A stretch of DNA of 18,550 bases from RGIG1828 sp045541875 (GCA_045541875.1 JAZQJX010000056.1:1-18550), one strand, 5' to 3'; shown: positions 7,425-14,381, counted from the first letter of the stretch. The notes: a model not told the origin generated them from the sequence alone. Program-made: numbers and translations.

Positions 7425-8645
7425 TTAAAATTCAAAATATTCCTTTGCGTTATAATAGCAAATCCCCTGAACTATTTTCTTTAATGTTTCATAGTCTTCG
7501 GGATACTCTCCCTCCTCAACCCATTTGCCGATGAGGTTACAAAGAATTCTTCTGAAATATTCATGGCGGGGATAGGAAACAAAACTTCTGGAATCCGTGA
7601 GCATTCCAACAAAGCGTGAAAGAAGACCAAGGTTTGCAAGGGCTTTCATCTGACTTTCCATACCGTCACGCTGATCGTTGAACCACCAGCCCGATCCAAA
7701 CTGAATTTTGCCCGGGACAGGAGATTTCTGGAAGTTTCCGAGCATTGTTGCGAGAACATAATTATCTTTGGGATTGAGAGTGTAGAGGATGGTTTTGGGT
7801 AAAGCATCTTTTTTCTCCAATCCATCGAGCATTTTTGAAACGCCCTGCGCCATTGGGAAATCGTTTATGGAGTCAAAGCCTGTGTCAGGCCCTAACTTTT
7901 CAAACATACGGGAATTATTGTTTCTCATTGCGCCCAGGTGAAGTTGCATTGTCCATCCGCGTTTTGCATATTCCTCTCCGAGAAATACAATTTTTTCAAT
8001 CATTTCATCATTTATCTCGTCAATTGCGTGATCCGAAAGACGGCATCCTGCCTGGTGGAAATAGTCCATTCTGTCTGTGATGTCGGAACTGATTTTGGAA
8101 AGGTCGGGGCGGAATGTGGGAAGAACTTTTACGTCAAAATCTTTAAGATTTTTGTGATGTTTCAAATCATCATAGGGATTATCGGTTGTGCAGATAACTT
8201 CTACATTTGATTTTTTTATGAGAGATTTTGCACGAAATTCATCTTTCTTAAGGCATTCATTTACCTCATCCCAGATTTCCTTTGCTGTGTCGGATGACAA
8301 TGTTTCATCTATGTCAAAATAGCGTTTGAGTTCAAGATGAGTCCAGTGATACATGGGGTTGCCTATCATAAGAGGAACTGTTTTTGCAAAGGCACACCAT
8401 TTTTCATAAATATCTGCGTTTCCTGTTATGTAATCTTCAGAAATTCCGTTTGAACGCATAAGACGCCATTTATAGTGGTCTCCGCCAAGGAAAAGGTCAA
8501 ATGCATTTTCAAACTGATAGTTTTCGTCTATCATTTTGGGAGACAAATGACAATGATAGTCAATTATGGGAAGATTTTCCACATATTCATACAGCTTTCT
8601 TGCTGTTTTGTTTTTCAGCATAAAATCATCTTTAATAAAACTCAT
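7425..8645 (-). CDS. uxaC: Uronate (glucuronate) isomerase, compact form
   Basis: The 406-aa product starts with the family signature (FMLKNKTARKLYEYVENLPIIDYHCHLSP, metal-binding His31 and His33). It continues with LFLGGDHYKWRLMRSNG (52-67), IGNPMYHWTHLELKRYF (94-110), ICTTDNPYDDL (151-161), LPTFRPD (175-181), DHAIDEI (205-211), LHLGAMRNNN (235-244) and LTDSRSFVSYPRHEYFRRIL (349-368). UxaC interconverts D-glucuronate/D-fructuronate and D-galacturonate/D-tagaturonate in cytosolic hexuronate use. Usual members are about 465-475 aa; here the stretch between FRPD and SDHAID is much shorter than I expect, which accounts for most of the missing length. AAGGTGG lies about 9 bases before ATG 8645. 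First gene of the operon with the GH106-like, SGNH and SLH genes. Confidence 0.92.
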   Translation of the reverse strand: MSFIKDDFMLKNKTARKLYEYVENLPIIDYHCHLSPKMIDENYQFENAFDLFLGGDHYKWRLMRSNGISEDYITGNADIYEKWCAFAKTVPLMIGNPMYHWTHLELKRYFDIDETLSSDTAKEIWDEVNECLKKDEFRAKSLIKKSNVEVICTTDNPYDDLKHHKNLKDFDVKVLPTFRPDLSKISSDITDRMDYFHQAGCRLSDHAIDEINDEMIEKIVFLGEEYAKRGWTMQLHLGAMRNNNSRMFEKLGPDTGFDSINDFPMAQGVSKMLDGLEKKDALPKTILYTLNPKDNYVLATMLGNFQKSPVPGKIQFGSGWWFNDQRDGMESQMKALANLGLLSRFVGMLTDSRSFVSYPRHEYFRRILCNLIGKWVEEGEYPEDYETLKKIVQGICYYNAKEYFEF

Positions 8646-8995
8646 GTTACACTACCACCTTTTTAATTATAATTTTTGACATATATAATATCTTTATTTC
8701 ACTAAGACAATTATATAAAAAATGCAGTGCACTTTCAACTGTTTTTTTGTGATTGCACTGAAACCTTTACAGGTATTTTGAACTTTCTTTTCGCAACCGT
8801 CGACTAAAATTTTTCTGTAATTTCTATAGAAGAAAAAGTGAAGACGGGTTTTCCACCTCACCGCAAAGTGAAACTTCACGGTTCGGGCAATTCGTGAATT
8901 GCCCCTACAAATGCACTTGCCGAATGGCAAACTTAGTTGTCATATTGAAGCAGTGCAACTGCTTCAAGCGTTGTTTAGTTGTACCTACAGTCATG
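8646..8995. other. Gene-free stretch with upstream region of uxaC and a hairpin chain
   Basis: About 350 bases between MazG (stop 8996) and uxaC (start 8645). No credible gene is present; the one longer frame on the minus strand is low-complexity and lacks a ribosome binding site. Next to uxaC are AT-rich bases with a TATAAT on the minus strand (8666-8671), but no convincing -35. A 7-bp inverted repeat, CAGTGCA (8725-8731) and TGCACTG (8754-8760), spans a T-rich loop. From 8868 on there is a series of short-loop hairpins, listed separately. Confidence 0.6.
8868..8982. repeat. Chain of four short-loop hairpins with flanking TTAGTTGT repeats
   Basis: Four inverted repeats follow each other: GTGAA/TTCAC (8868-8879, 2-base loop), GGGCAATTC/GAATTGCCC (8885-8904, 2-base loop), TTGCC-GAAT-GGCAA (8917-8930) and TTGAAGCAGT-GCA-ACTGCTTCAA (8945-8967). 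The last lies between two direct copies of TTAGTTGT (8933-8940 and 8975-8982). None is followed by a T-run, so they do not look like terminators. The GAAT and GCA loops echo those in the array at 9685-9894. Confidence 0.65.
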
Positions 8996-9313
8996 TTATC
9001 TTCCTTCTTCAAAAGCAATAGATGATGTGTATTTGGTTTCACTTATTCTGCACTTTGCTTTTATGACTTCTTCCAAATCAATATTATAAATATTAGCAAT
9101 AGCTATTGCGTAATAAATAACATCCCACAATTCCTCATCTATTGTCCCTTGAATTTGCTCTGAACTTTCGGCTTTTATATTTTTCCTTATTGCTCTTGAA
9201 AGTTCTCCAACCTCTTCGGTAAGTTTCAAAAAATAATCTTTAAGTGATTCGGGATGAAAATCTTTTTGTTTTATGTAATTCTGTAAGTATTTTATTGATG
9301 TTTTTCCGTACAT
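8996..9313 (-). CDS. MazG-like nucleotide pyrophosphohydrolase
   Basis: The 105-aa product has the all-alpha MazG/dUTPase-like motif: LTEEVGELSRAIRK (residues 31-44, EExxE metal ligands) and IDEELWDVIYYAIAIANIYNIDLEEVIKAK (58-87, ExxD ligands). Family members hydrolyse nucleoside triphosphates, often aberrant ones, to monophosphates and pyrophosphate with Mg2+. AAAGGGA lies 8 bases before ATG 9313. It starts 4 bases after the stop of the four-helix-bundle gene, so the two are almost surely co-transcribed. A single-domain length is normal for the small MazG-like group. The specific nucleotide is unknown. Confidence 0.85.
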   Translation of the reverse strand: MYGKTSIKYLQNYIKQKDFHPESLKDYFLKLTEEVGELSRAIRKNIKAESSEQIQGTIDEELWDVIYYAIAIANIYNIDLEEVIKAKCRISETKYTSSIAFEEGR

Positions 9314-9317
9314 TCAA

Positions 9318-9668
9318 TTATCCCTTTCGGTTTTTAGCAGTAGTAACAGATGCAATGAGTTTTCTTCTTATTGTTCCGCATTTGTTTATCAAAGTTTTAT
9401 ATGTATTTTCATCAATTCTGTTTTTCCTGAATAAAAGTTCAAGCCAGTATTCCGTCTCAAAGCATTCTTTCAAGGCAATTTCTAATTTATTTATAAAATC
9501 TGCCCTGCTTTGAGCGTATTTTACTTCGTGAAGATTTGCGCCAATAGATGAAGAACATCTTAATAACTGATTGACATATACAGAGCACCCTTTAATGTTA
9601 TCACAAATATCAGATATTTCTATTGCAAAATCAATAGTTTCTTCTCTCATTAAGTTTTTCTGTTCCAT
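9318..9668 (-). CDS. Four-helix bundle protein (S23/23S rRNA intervening-sequence protein family)
   Basis: The 116-aa product fits the four-helix-bundle family known from 23S rRNA intervening sequences: an initial helix (residues about 8-25), the signature LLRCSSSIGANLHEVKYAQS (35-54), then DFINKLEIALKECFETEYWLELLF (57-80) and a final helix ending RRKLIASVTTAKNRKG. Members are small and basic and probably bind nucleic acid; their role is not settled. AAAGGAGA lies about 7 bases before ATG 9668. The hairpin array's last spacer ends 2 bases before this ribosome binding site, and rlmD lies directly upstream. No reverse transcriptase is nearby, so it is not a diversity-generating retroelement accessory protein in this context. 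Confidence 0.88.
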   Translation of the reverse strand: MEQKNLMREETIDFAIEISDICDNIKGCSVYVNQLLRCSSSIGANLHEVKYAQSRADFINKLEIALKECFETEYWLELLFRKNRIDENTYKTLINKCGTIRRKLIASVTTAKNRKG

Positions 9669-9684
9669 AATCTATTCTCCTTTG

Positions 9685-9859
9685 TCGATATACTCGCATT
9701 GCTCGTTCGGTATATTTTGCTCTCGCAAAATTCGATATAACCTCGCCTTGCTCGGTTTCGATATGATATAAATCTCGTTGCCGCAGGCAACATATCGAGC
9801 CGCAAGGCATATCGAGTTCTAATAGAACATATCGAAAATCTCGAAGAGATTTATATCGA
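9685..9859. repeat. Mirror-symmetric array of seven short hairpins separated by a constant 7-base spacer
   Basis: Spacers TCGATAT lie at 9685, 9707 (variant TCGGTAT), 9732 and 9758; inverted copies ATATCGA lie at 9792, 9809, 9829 and 9853. Hairpins fill the gaps exactly: H1 9692-9706, H2 9714-9731 (ATTTTGC/GCAAAAT), H3 9739-9757, H4 9777-9791 (GTTGCC-GCA-GGCAAC), H5 9799-9808 (GCC-GCAA-GGC), H6 9816-9828 (GTTCTA-A-TAGAAC), H7 9836-9852 (AAATCTC-GAA-GAGATTT). Only 12 bases (9765-9776) are outside this scheme. Left and right spacers are complementary in nested order. No family known to me matches. Confidence 0.85.
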
Positions 9860-11212
9860 TGTTGAAAGCGTCAGCAATGCTACGCTTTCAACATGACAAG
9901 TCTGCGGAAACATATCCACAGCGCACGTTTTTTTCAAAACATATCCGTATTCCCTCAAAATCGCAACATCCCTTGCCAAAGTTGAACTATTGCAGGAAAC
10001 ATAAACAATCTTTTTGGGATTCATATTTTTAAGGAGAGTGAGAAGATTTTCATCGCATCCTTTTCTTGGTGGATCAACCACAGCAATATCTGCTTTTTCA
10101 CCCTTTGAAATCAGTTTTTCAACCACCTCGGTGCAATCTCCACAGAAAAAGTGTACATTTTCAATGTTATTTATCCTCGCATTTTCTTTTGCATTTTCCA
10201 CTGCATCGGGAACGATTTCAACCCCTATAACCTTTGATGCTTTTTTTGAAAGGAAAAGGCTTATGCTCCCGACTCCTGAATAAAGGTCAAATACGGTGTC
10301 TCCGTCCTCGGGGGCGGCATATTCAAGTGCTTTCGCATACAGTTTTTGCATCTGGGAAGTATTCACCTGAAAAAAACTGTTTGGTGACACTTTGAATCTG
10401 AGGTCATCAAGTTCTATTATTATATGGTCATCGCCATAAAGAACAATGTTTTCATACCCTAAAATAACATTGGTTTTTTGGGTGTTTATATTCTGAATGA
10501 GACTTACTTTTCCAAAAGATGAAAGCTTTTTTTCCAAAGCATCTGTATTTGGAAGTTTTCTTTTGGAATTTGTCACAAAGGCAACCATAATTTCATCTTT
10601 GCCTGTGCGGATATAGATGTGGCGGATTATGCCTTTGTGAGTCTTTTCATCGTAGGGTGTAATCTTTTCTTTTCTTATATATTCCATTGCCATTTTCAGT
10701 GCTTTATTTATTCTTTCGTCCTGAATATTGCAAGATTCACAAGGCGAAATTATGTGGCTTTTCGGAAGGTAGAATCCGCATACTGTCTTACCTTTTGATT
10801 TGCCTACAGGGAACTGTGCTTTGTTGCGATAGTTATATTCATTATCAGCACCGATTATTTTTTCAAATTCAAATTCTCTTTCTTCATAACCGCCGATTCT
10901 TGTTATGTTGGATAGTACAAAATCCGACTTAAACTCAAGTTGTGCCTCATAGTACATATGCATAAGAGAACATCCCCCGCAATGGGAAAAAGACGGACAA
11001 ATCGGTGTCCGTCTGTTTTTTGATGGCTTTAATATTTCTAAAAGTTCTCCGAATCCATATGTCTTATTTGTTTTGGTGACTTTAAGGCGTATTTCATCGC
11101 CTTTCACGCCTCCTTTGACAAATATGGGATAGGATTGGATTTTTACAACTCCGTCACCTGACACGGTCTGGTCTGTGACGGTTGCAACATAGGTTTCATT
11201 TTTAATTACCAT
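9851..11212 (-). CDS. rlmD: 23S rRNA (uracil-5-)-methyltransferase, RlmD/RlmCD (RumA) type
   Basis: The 453-aa product has an N-terminal TRAM domain (about 1-60), iron-sulfur ligands C72, C78, C81 and C161 (CPSFSHCGGC then CESC), the SAM-binding DLYSGVGSISLFLS (309-322), DPPRKG (380-385), the nucleophile Cys407 in VSCNSSTLARD, and DMFPQTCHVES with the likely base Glu442. It methylates C5 of a 23S rRNA uridine (U1939 in E. coli; Firmicutes RlmCD also U747). ATG 11212 lies 12 bases after csaB's stop, with a weak AGAGAG site. The codons for H440-V444 form one arm of a hairpin whose other arm encodes the last residues, and the stop TAA (9851-9853) lies in the adjoining array. The C-terminal tail after Glu442 is therefore shaped by the repeat. 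Confidence 0.92.
   Translation of the reverse strand: MVIKNETYVATVTDQTVSGDGVVKIQSYPIFVKGGVKGDEIRLKVTKTNKTYGFGELLEILKPSKNRRTPICPSFSHCGGCSLMHMYYEAQLEFKSDFVLSNITRIGGYEEREFEFEKIIGADNEYNYRNKAQFPVGKSKGKTVCGFYLPKSHIISPCESCNIQDERINKALKMAMEYIRKEKITPYDEKTHKGIIRHIYIRTGKDEIMVAFVTNSKRKLPNTDALEKKLSSFGKVSLIQNINTQKTNVILGYENIVLYGDDHIIIELDDLRFKVSPNSFFQVNTSQMQKLYAKALEYAAPEDGDTVFDLYSGVGSISLFLSKKASKVIGVEIVPDAVENAKENARINNIENVHFFCGDCTEVVEKLISKGEKADIAVVDPPRKGCDENLLTLLKNMNPKKIVYVSCNSSTLARDVAILREYGYVLKKTCAVDMFPQTCHVESVALLTLSTSI
9859..9894. repeat. Hairpin overlapping the 3' end of rlmD
   Basis: ATGTTGAAAGCGT (9859-9871) and ACGCTTTCAACAT (9882-9894) are perfect 13-base inverted arms, with an inner AGC-AAT-GCT stem-loop and one bulged C (9872). 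It adjoins the last ATATCGA spacer of the array and lies wholly within rlmD's coding region. No T-run follows on the minus strand, so it is not an ordinary terminator. Confidence 0.85.
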
Positions 11213-11224
11213 AATTCTCTCTTT

Positions 11225-12328
11225 TCAACAATCATTTTGAGACAGCAATTCTATTGCATATGCCGCGTTTTCTTCTGCTTTTTTCTTTAATTGGGCATTT
11301 GTCTGTTTTAAAAGACTTCTTCTCTCTTCTCTTGTATTCATTATTTTATCAATGATTTCAAACGACATCTCTGTATTAAAATTTTCAACATTAAGCCAGT
11401 CAGGCTGATTAAGAGAATCCATAAATGCACTGATTTTGGGATCATACACTATTGCCATTGCCGGAATTTCCAAAGTTGTTGCATAGATGAGAGAATGAAG
11501 TCTCATTCCTACAACAAGTTCTGTTTCTGAAAGAACGGAAAACATTTCGGCAACGGAAAGTTCCCTGTTTATGATATAGGACTTATGTTCCATTTTTTCC
11601 ATAACTCTGCGGGAAATGGAGGTATCTTCGGGATACTGCATAGGAATGAACAGTGGTGACACATTATGTTTTTTGTACATATAGTCGCACATTTTTGCAA
11701 GGCGAATGTCAAAATCAAATGGCGCGGTCTTAAAATCTCTCACAGATACGGCAACAAGTTTTGCACCATCAGGGACACCTGCTCTTTTTGTGTAGAACTT
11801 ACCCGAAAGTTTCACATCTGTGTCAATTGTAAATGCCGGATCTGCGGTGATTACAATTCTGGGTTTTGTGACACCAAGAGATTTTAACTCTTCATCGGAT
11901 TTATCGTCTCTTAGTGTTATGACGTCCACTTTGTTCAAGATGCGTGCAACAAGACATCTGTTTATTTTTTTTGTTATGGGACCTATGCCGTTTGCATAAA
12001 GCATTGTCTTTATGCCATACTTTTGAGCAATACATATAACAGCAAGATAGTATAATAGAGACTTACTGCTGGTCACATCCTGCAAAAGACTTCCGCCACC
12101 AAACAAAAGCATTTTTGCTTTTTTCATTTCTTTTCTTATTTTCCCGAAATTATATCTGTATATGGAATTAACACCATATTCTATGGCAGTTTCTTCCGGA
12201 ACTTTTGAAAGAACTGTCACATCAAGGTCGGGTTTTGCCTTTCTGAGAGTTGTTAGTATGGCGTATAAAAGCGCTTCATCTCCGCTGTTGGCAAATCCGT
12301 GATAACCTGATATCACTATGTCTGACAT
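11225..12328 (-). CDS. csaB: Polysaccharide pyruvyl transferase, CsaB family
   Basis: The 367-aa product begins MSDIVISGYHGFANSGDEALL and carries LLFGGGSLLQDVTSSKSLLYY (74-94), NGIGPI (113-118), a TADPAF segment (161-166) and VVGMRLHSLIYA (272-283), all typical of CsaB. The enzyme adds a pyruvate ketal to ManNAc in the secondary cell-wall polymer, creating the ligand for SLH domains. An SLH protein is encoded in this window, which fits. Length is normal. It sits 18 bases after the DUF5693-like gene and 12 bases before rlmD, all on one strand. AAGGT lies about 10 bases before ATG 12328. Confidence 0.92.
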   Translation of the reverse strand: MSDIVISGYHGFANSGDEALLYAILTTLRKAKPDLDVTVLSKVPEETAIEYGVNSIYRYNFGKIRKEMKKAKMLLFGGGSLLQDVTSSKSLLYYLAVICIAQKYGIKTMLYANGIGPITKKINRCLVARILNKVDVITLRDDKSDEELKSLGVTKPRIVITADPAFTIDTDVKLSGKFYTKRAGVPDGAKLVAVSVRDFKTAPFDFDIRLAKMCDYMYKKHNVSPLFIPMQYPEDTSISRRVMEKMEHKSYIINRELSVAEMFSVLSETELVVGMRLHSLIYATTLEIPAMAIVYDPKISAFMDSLNQPDWLNVENFNTEMSFEIIDKIMNTREERRSLLKQTNAQLKKKAEENAAYAIELLSQNDC

Positions 12329-12346
12329 AATATCACATACCTTAAA

Positions 12347-14380
12347 TCAATTTTTTTCTCTGACCGTCTTTACGATTTTTACAATTACCAAATTTGCAAT
12401 ATAGACCACTGCACTTATAACAATACCAACAATTAATCCGTTAACGACACGCATACAAATTGTCTGATAATCTGTGAAGACGTGACAGAAACTGTTTGTG
12501 ACAGATGCTGCAAGAATTGCTGTGCCCACTGCAAATCCCCATTGTAAAAGAGGAATATTTGTTTTCTTTGCATAATACACAAAAAGGGCTAAGGATGGAT
12601 AACCTATGAGAAATTCTTTTGTTCTCGGTCTTGCAGGGAAAAGTTCTGTCACCTTGTTTCTCATTGCCTGTTCAAAGGAACTGATTTTTGTTACGTTTCC
12701 GCTGCGGATGATGTAATACACACCCACTGCACCAATTACAAGTGCAATGAGAACCCAATATACCTTTATTTCAGAAAAGAGTACCTTTTTGATGTCAGAA
12801 CTTATTGTTCTTTTGCTGTCTCTCATAAAGAAGAAATAGTATACAACTGCGGTGTAGGCAAGAGGTGCCATCAGAGAAAGTTTTATGCCTCTGAAGAATA
12901 TGTTGTTAATATAATATCCTATTCCCGAAAGCATTGCTCCCATTCCGAGAGAACCTATCATTAAAGACGCAAGGGCAACTGCCAGTGTGGAAACAGTCAA
13001 AACAAAAAGCGAAAGTTTTTCTCTGTATTCTTTTACAAACCAAAGCACCAGAGTCATTACAAAACACGATTGGAGAGCGCTATAGGCAGTTGGATAAAGA
13101 GAGAGTAAAACTTCAGGCATTTTAAACGTTACTAAAAATGCGAACGCACTGAGTATGAGGGCTATTACAAGAAGTTTTCCGCTTCTTTTGCCTGAAAGCA
13201 TCTGCCACATAAGAAGAAGTGCCATTATCATTATGACTGCACAAGATGCGCTGTTTAATTCTTTATTGGTTTCATAATCCATAGAAACAGGATCTGAATT
13301 GATGCTATAGCCAAGGGCTTTGATTTTTGAAATATATTCTTTAGTTGCCTTTATGGTATAGTCGGCACAATCATCATATGATATTTTTTCGGGTGCAATT
13401 TGTGTTATGGTTATAAATTTAAGATTTCTGTCTATGGTGGAGTTATAGAACTGATTTGTACGGTAGAGATAGTGAGATGCATCTTCCTGAGAATCATCAT
13501 TCGTCTCATATGAACGCATAACCTTCTTTGTGCCTCCCTCACCCATAACCTTATCGAACACATATTTATAGCCATAGAACTGTTCGTTCCCGAGTTGGTC
13601 TGTGTTTTCAGTCACCACAAGTGTCATATCATTTTTGTTAATAAGTTCTGCCACACCCTCATAGTTTTCGGGGTTATAGTCTGTGAAATTTGAATGAAGT
13701 TTTGCCTTTTTAAGGTTCAGATATCTTACGTTATATTTTTCGATTATATCTTCCATAACAGGAATATATTTTGTACTTCTGTAACTGTTGAGTTTGTGAG
13801 TAAGGGCAATTTCAAATCCCATTGAAGAAAGTTTATCCAAAGTGTCTGTGTCATAGCCGAGAGAATAGTCCCAAAGTTCAATTCTTCCGTCATAGAGAAT
13901 GTAGAGATCCATATTCTCAACATTTTCAATTGAGCCATATTCTTTGTCGGTAAACTTCAGAGGAATCATTTCTTTAAATTTCACCCTGTAGGCAGGGTTT
14001 TTAACCAGAACCACATGGCTGTCATATGACACGCCGGGACAATTTTCTCTTATGGCATTGGCAACCCTGATGCTTTCATCATCATATTTATGACAAAGCA
14101 CATTATATTTGATACATGTGACATAACCTTTTGAGGTGAGGGAATTTACATTTTCTTCCATAACGGAAACAATGTTTACTCCCTCATTTTTAATTTCTTC
14201 TAAAAATTCGTCCATCTTTTCTGAAGACACTTTTGTGTCAATGTCATTATAGTCAAGAGCCATAACCACATTTTTGTTTGAATTTTCAATTGTTACACGC
14301 TTTACTATTGTCGGAATTAAGGTCAGTGCCATAACTGCAATTACTATCCATGCTGTCCATTTTAAAAGAAAATTTTTCAT
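12347..14380 (-). CDS. DUF5693-like multi-pass membrane protein
   Basis: The 677-aa product has one N-terminal membrane segment (about 8-29), a large extracytoplasmic domain (about 30-385), then about eight to ten hydrophobic helices to the C-terminus, with a short charged tail. This layout and the place beside csaB match the DUF5693 family of Firmicutes; function is unknown. The start at 14380 is 1 base from the MurJ-like gene's stop, so translation is probably coupled, with AAAGGGA about 9 bases upstream inside the MurJ gene. Inferred role: handling or polymerising the secondary cell-wall polymer together with the flippase and CsaB. The soluble domain has no motif I can name. Confidence 0.75.
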   Translation of the reverse strand: MKNFLLKWTAWIVIAVMALTLIPTIVKRVTIENSNKNVVMALDYNDIDTKVSSEKMDEFLEEIKNEGVNIVSVMEENVNSLTSKGYVTCIKYNVLCHKYDDESIRVANAIRENCPGVSYDSHVVLVKNPAYRVKFKEMIPLKFTDKEYGSIENVENMDLYILYDGRIELWDYSLGYDTDTLDKLSSMGFEIALTHKLNSYRSTKYIPVMEDIIEKYNVRYLNLKKAKLHSNFTDYNPENYEGVAELINKNDMTLVVTENTDQLGNEQFYGYKYVFDKVMGEGGTKKVMRSYETNDDSQEDASHYLYRTNQFYNSTIDRNLKFITITQIAPEKISYDDCADYTIKATKEYISKIKALGYSINSDPVSMDYETNKELNSASCAVIMIMALLLMWQMLSGKRSGKLLVIALILSAFAFLVTFKMPEVLLSLYPTAYSALQSCFVMTLVLWFVKEYREKLSLFVLTVSTLAVALASLMIGSLGMGAMLSGIGYYINNIFFRGIKLSLMAPLAYTAVVYYFFFMRDSKRTISSDIKKVLFSEIKVYWVLIALVIGAVGVYYIIRSGNVTKISSFEQAMRNKVTELFPARPRTKEFLIGYPSLALFVYYAKKTNIPLLQWGFAVGTAILAASVTNSFCHVFTDYQTICMRVVNGLIVGIVISAVVYIANLVIVKIVKTVREKN

Positions 14381-14381
14381 G

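Noticed and set aside
8676..8704. Plus-strand promoter beginning with TTGACA at 8676
   Set aside because: No acceptable -10 lies 16-18 bases downstream and no plus-strand gene follows.
8694..8930. A 78-aa minus-strand open frame in the intergenic region
   Set aside because: Overlaps the hairpin chain, low-complexity composition, no ribosome binding site and no recognisable family.
9318..9668. Diversity-generating retroelement accessory (Avd-like) protein
   Set aside because: The four-helix-bundle fold is shared, but no reverse transcriptase, template repeat or variable gene is visible in the window.
9685..9859. CRISPR array or tandem terminators at the hairpin array
   Set aside because: The repeated part is only 7 bases, intervals are 17-26 bases (33 across the centre), the between-parts are self-complementary, orientation flips in the middle, no cas gene is near, and no hairpin is followed by a T-run.
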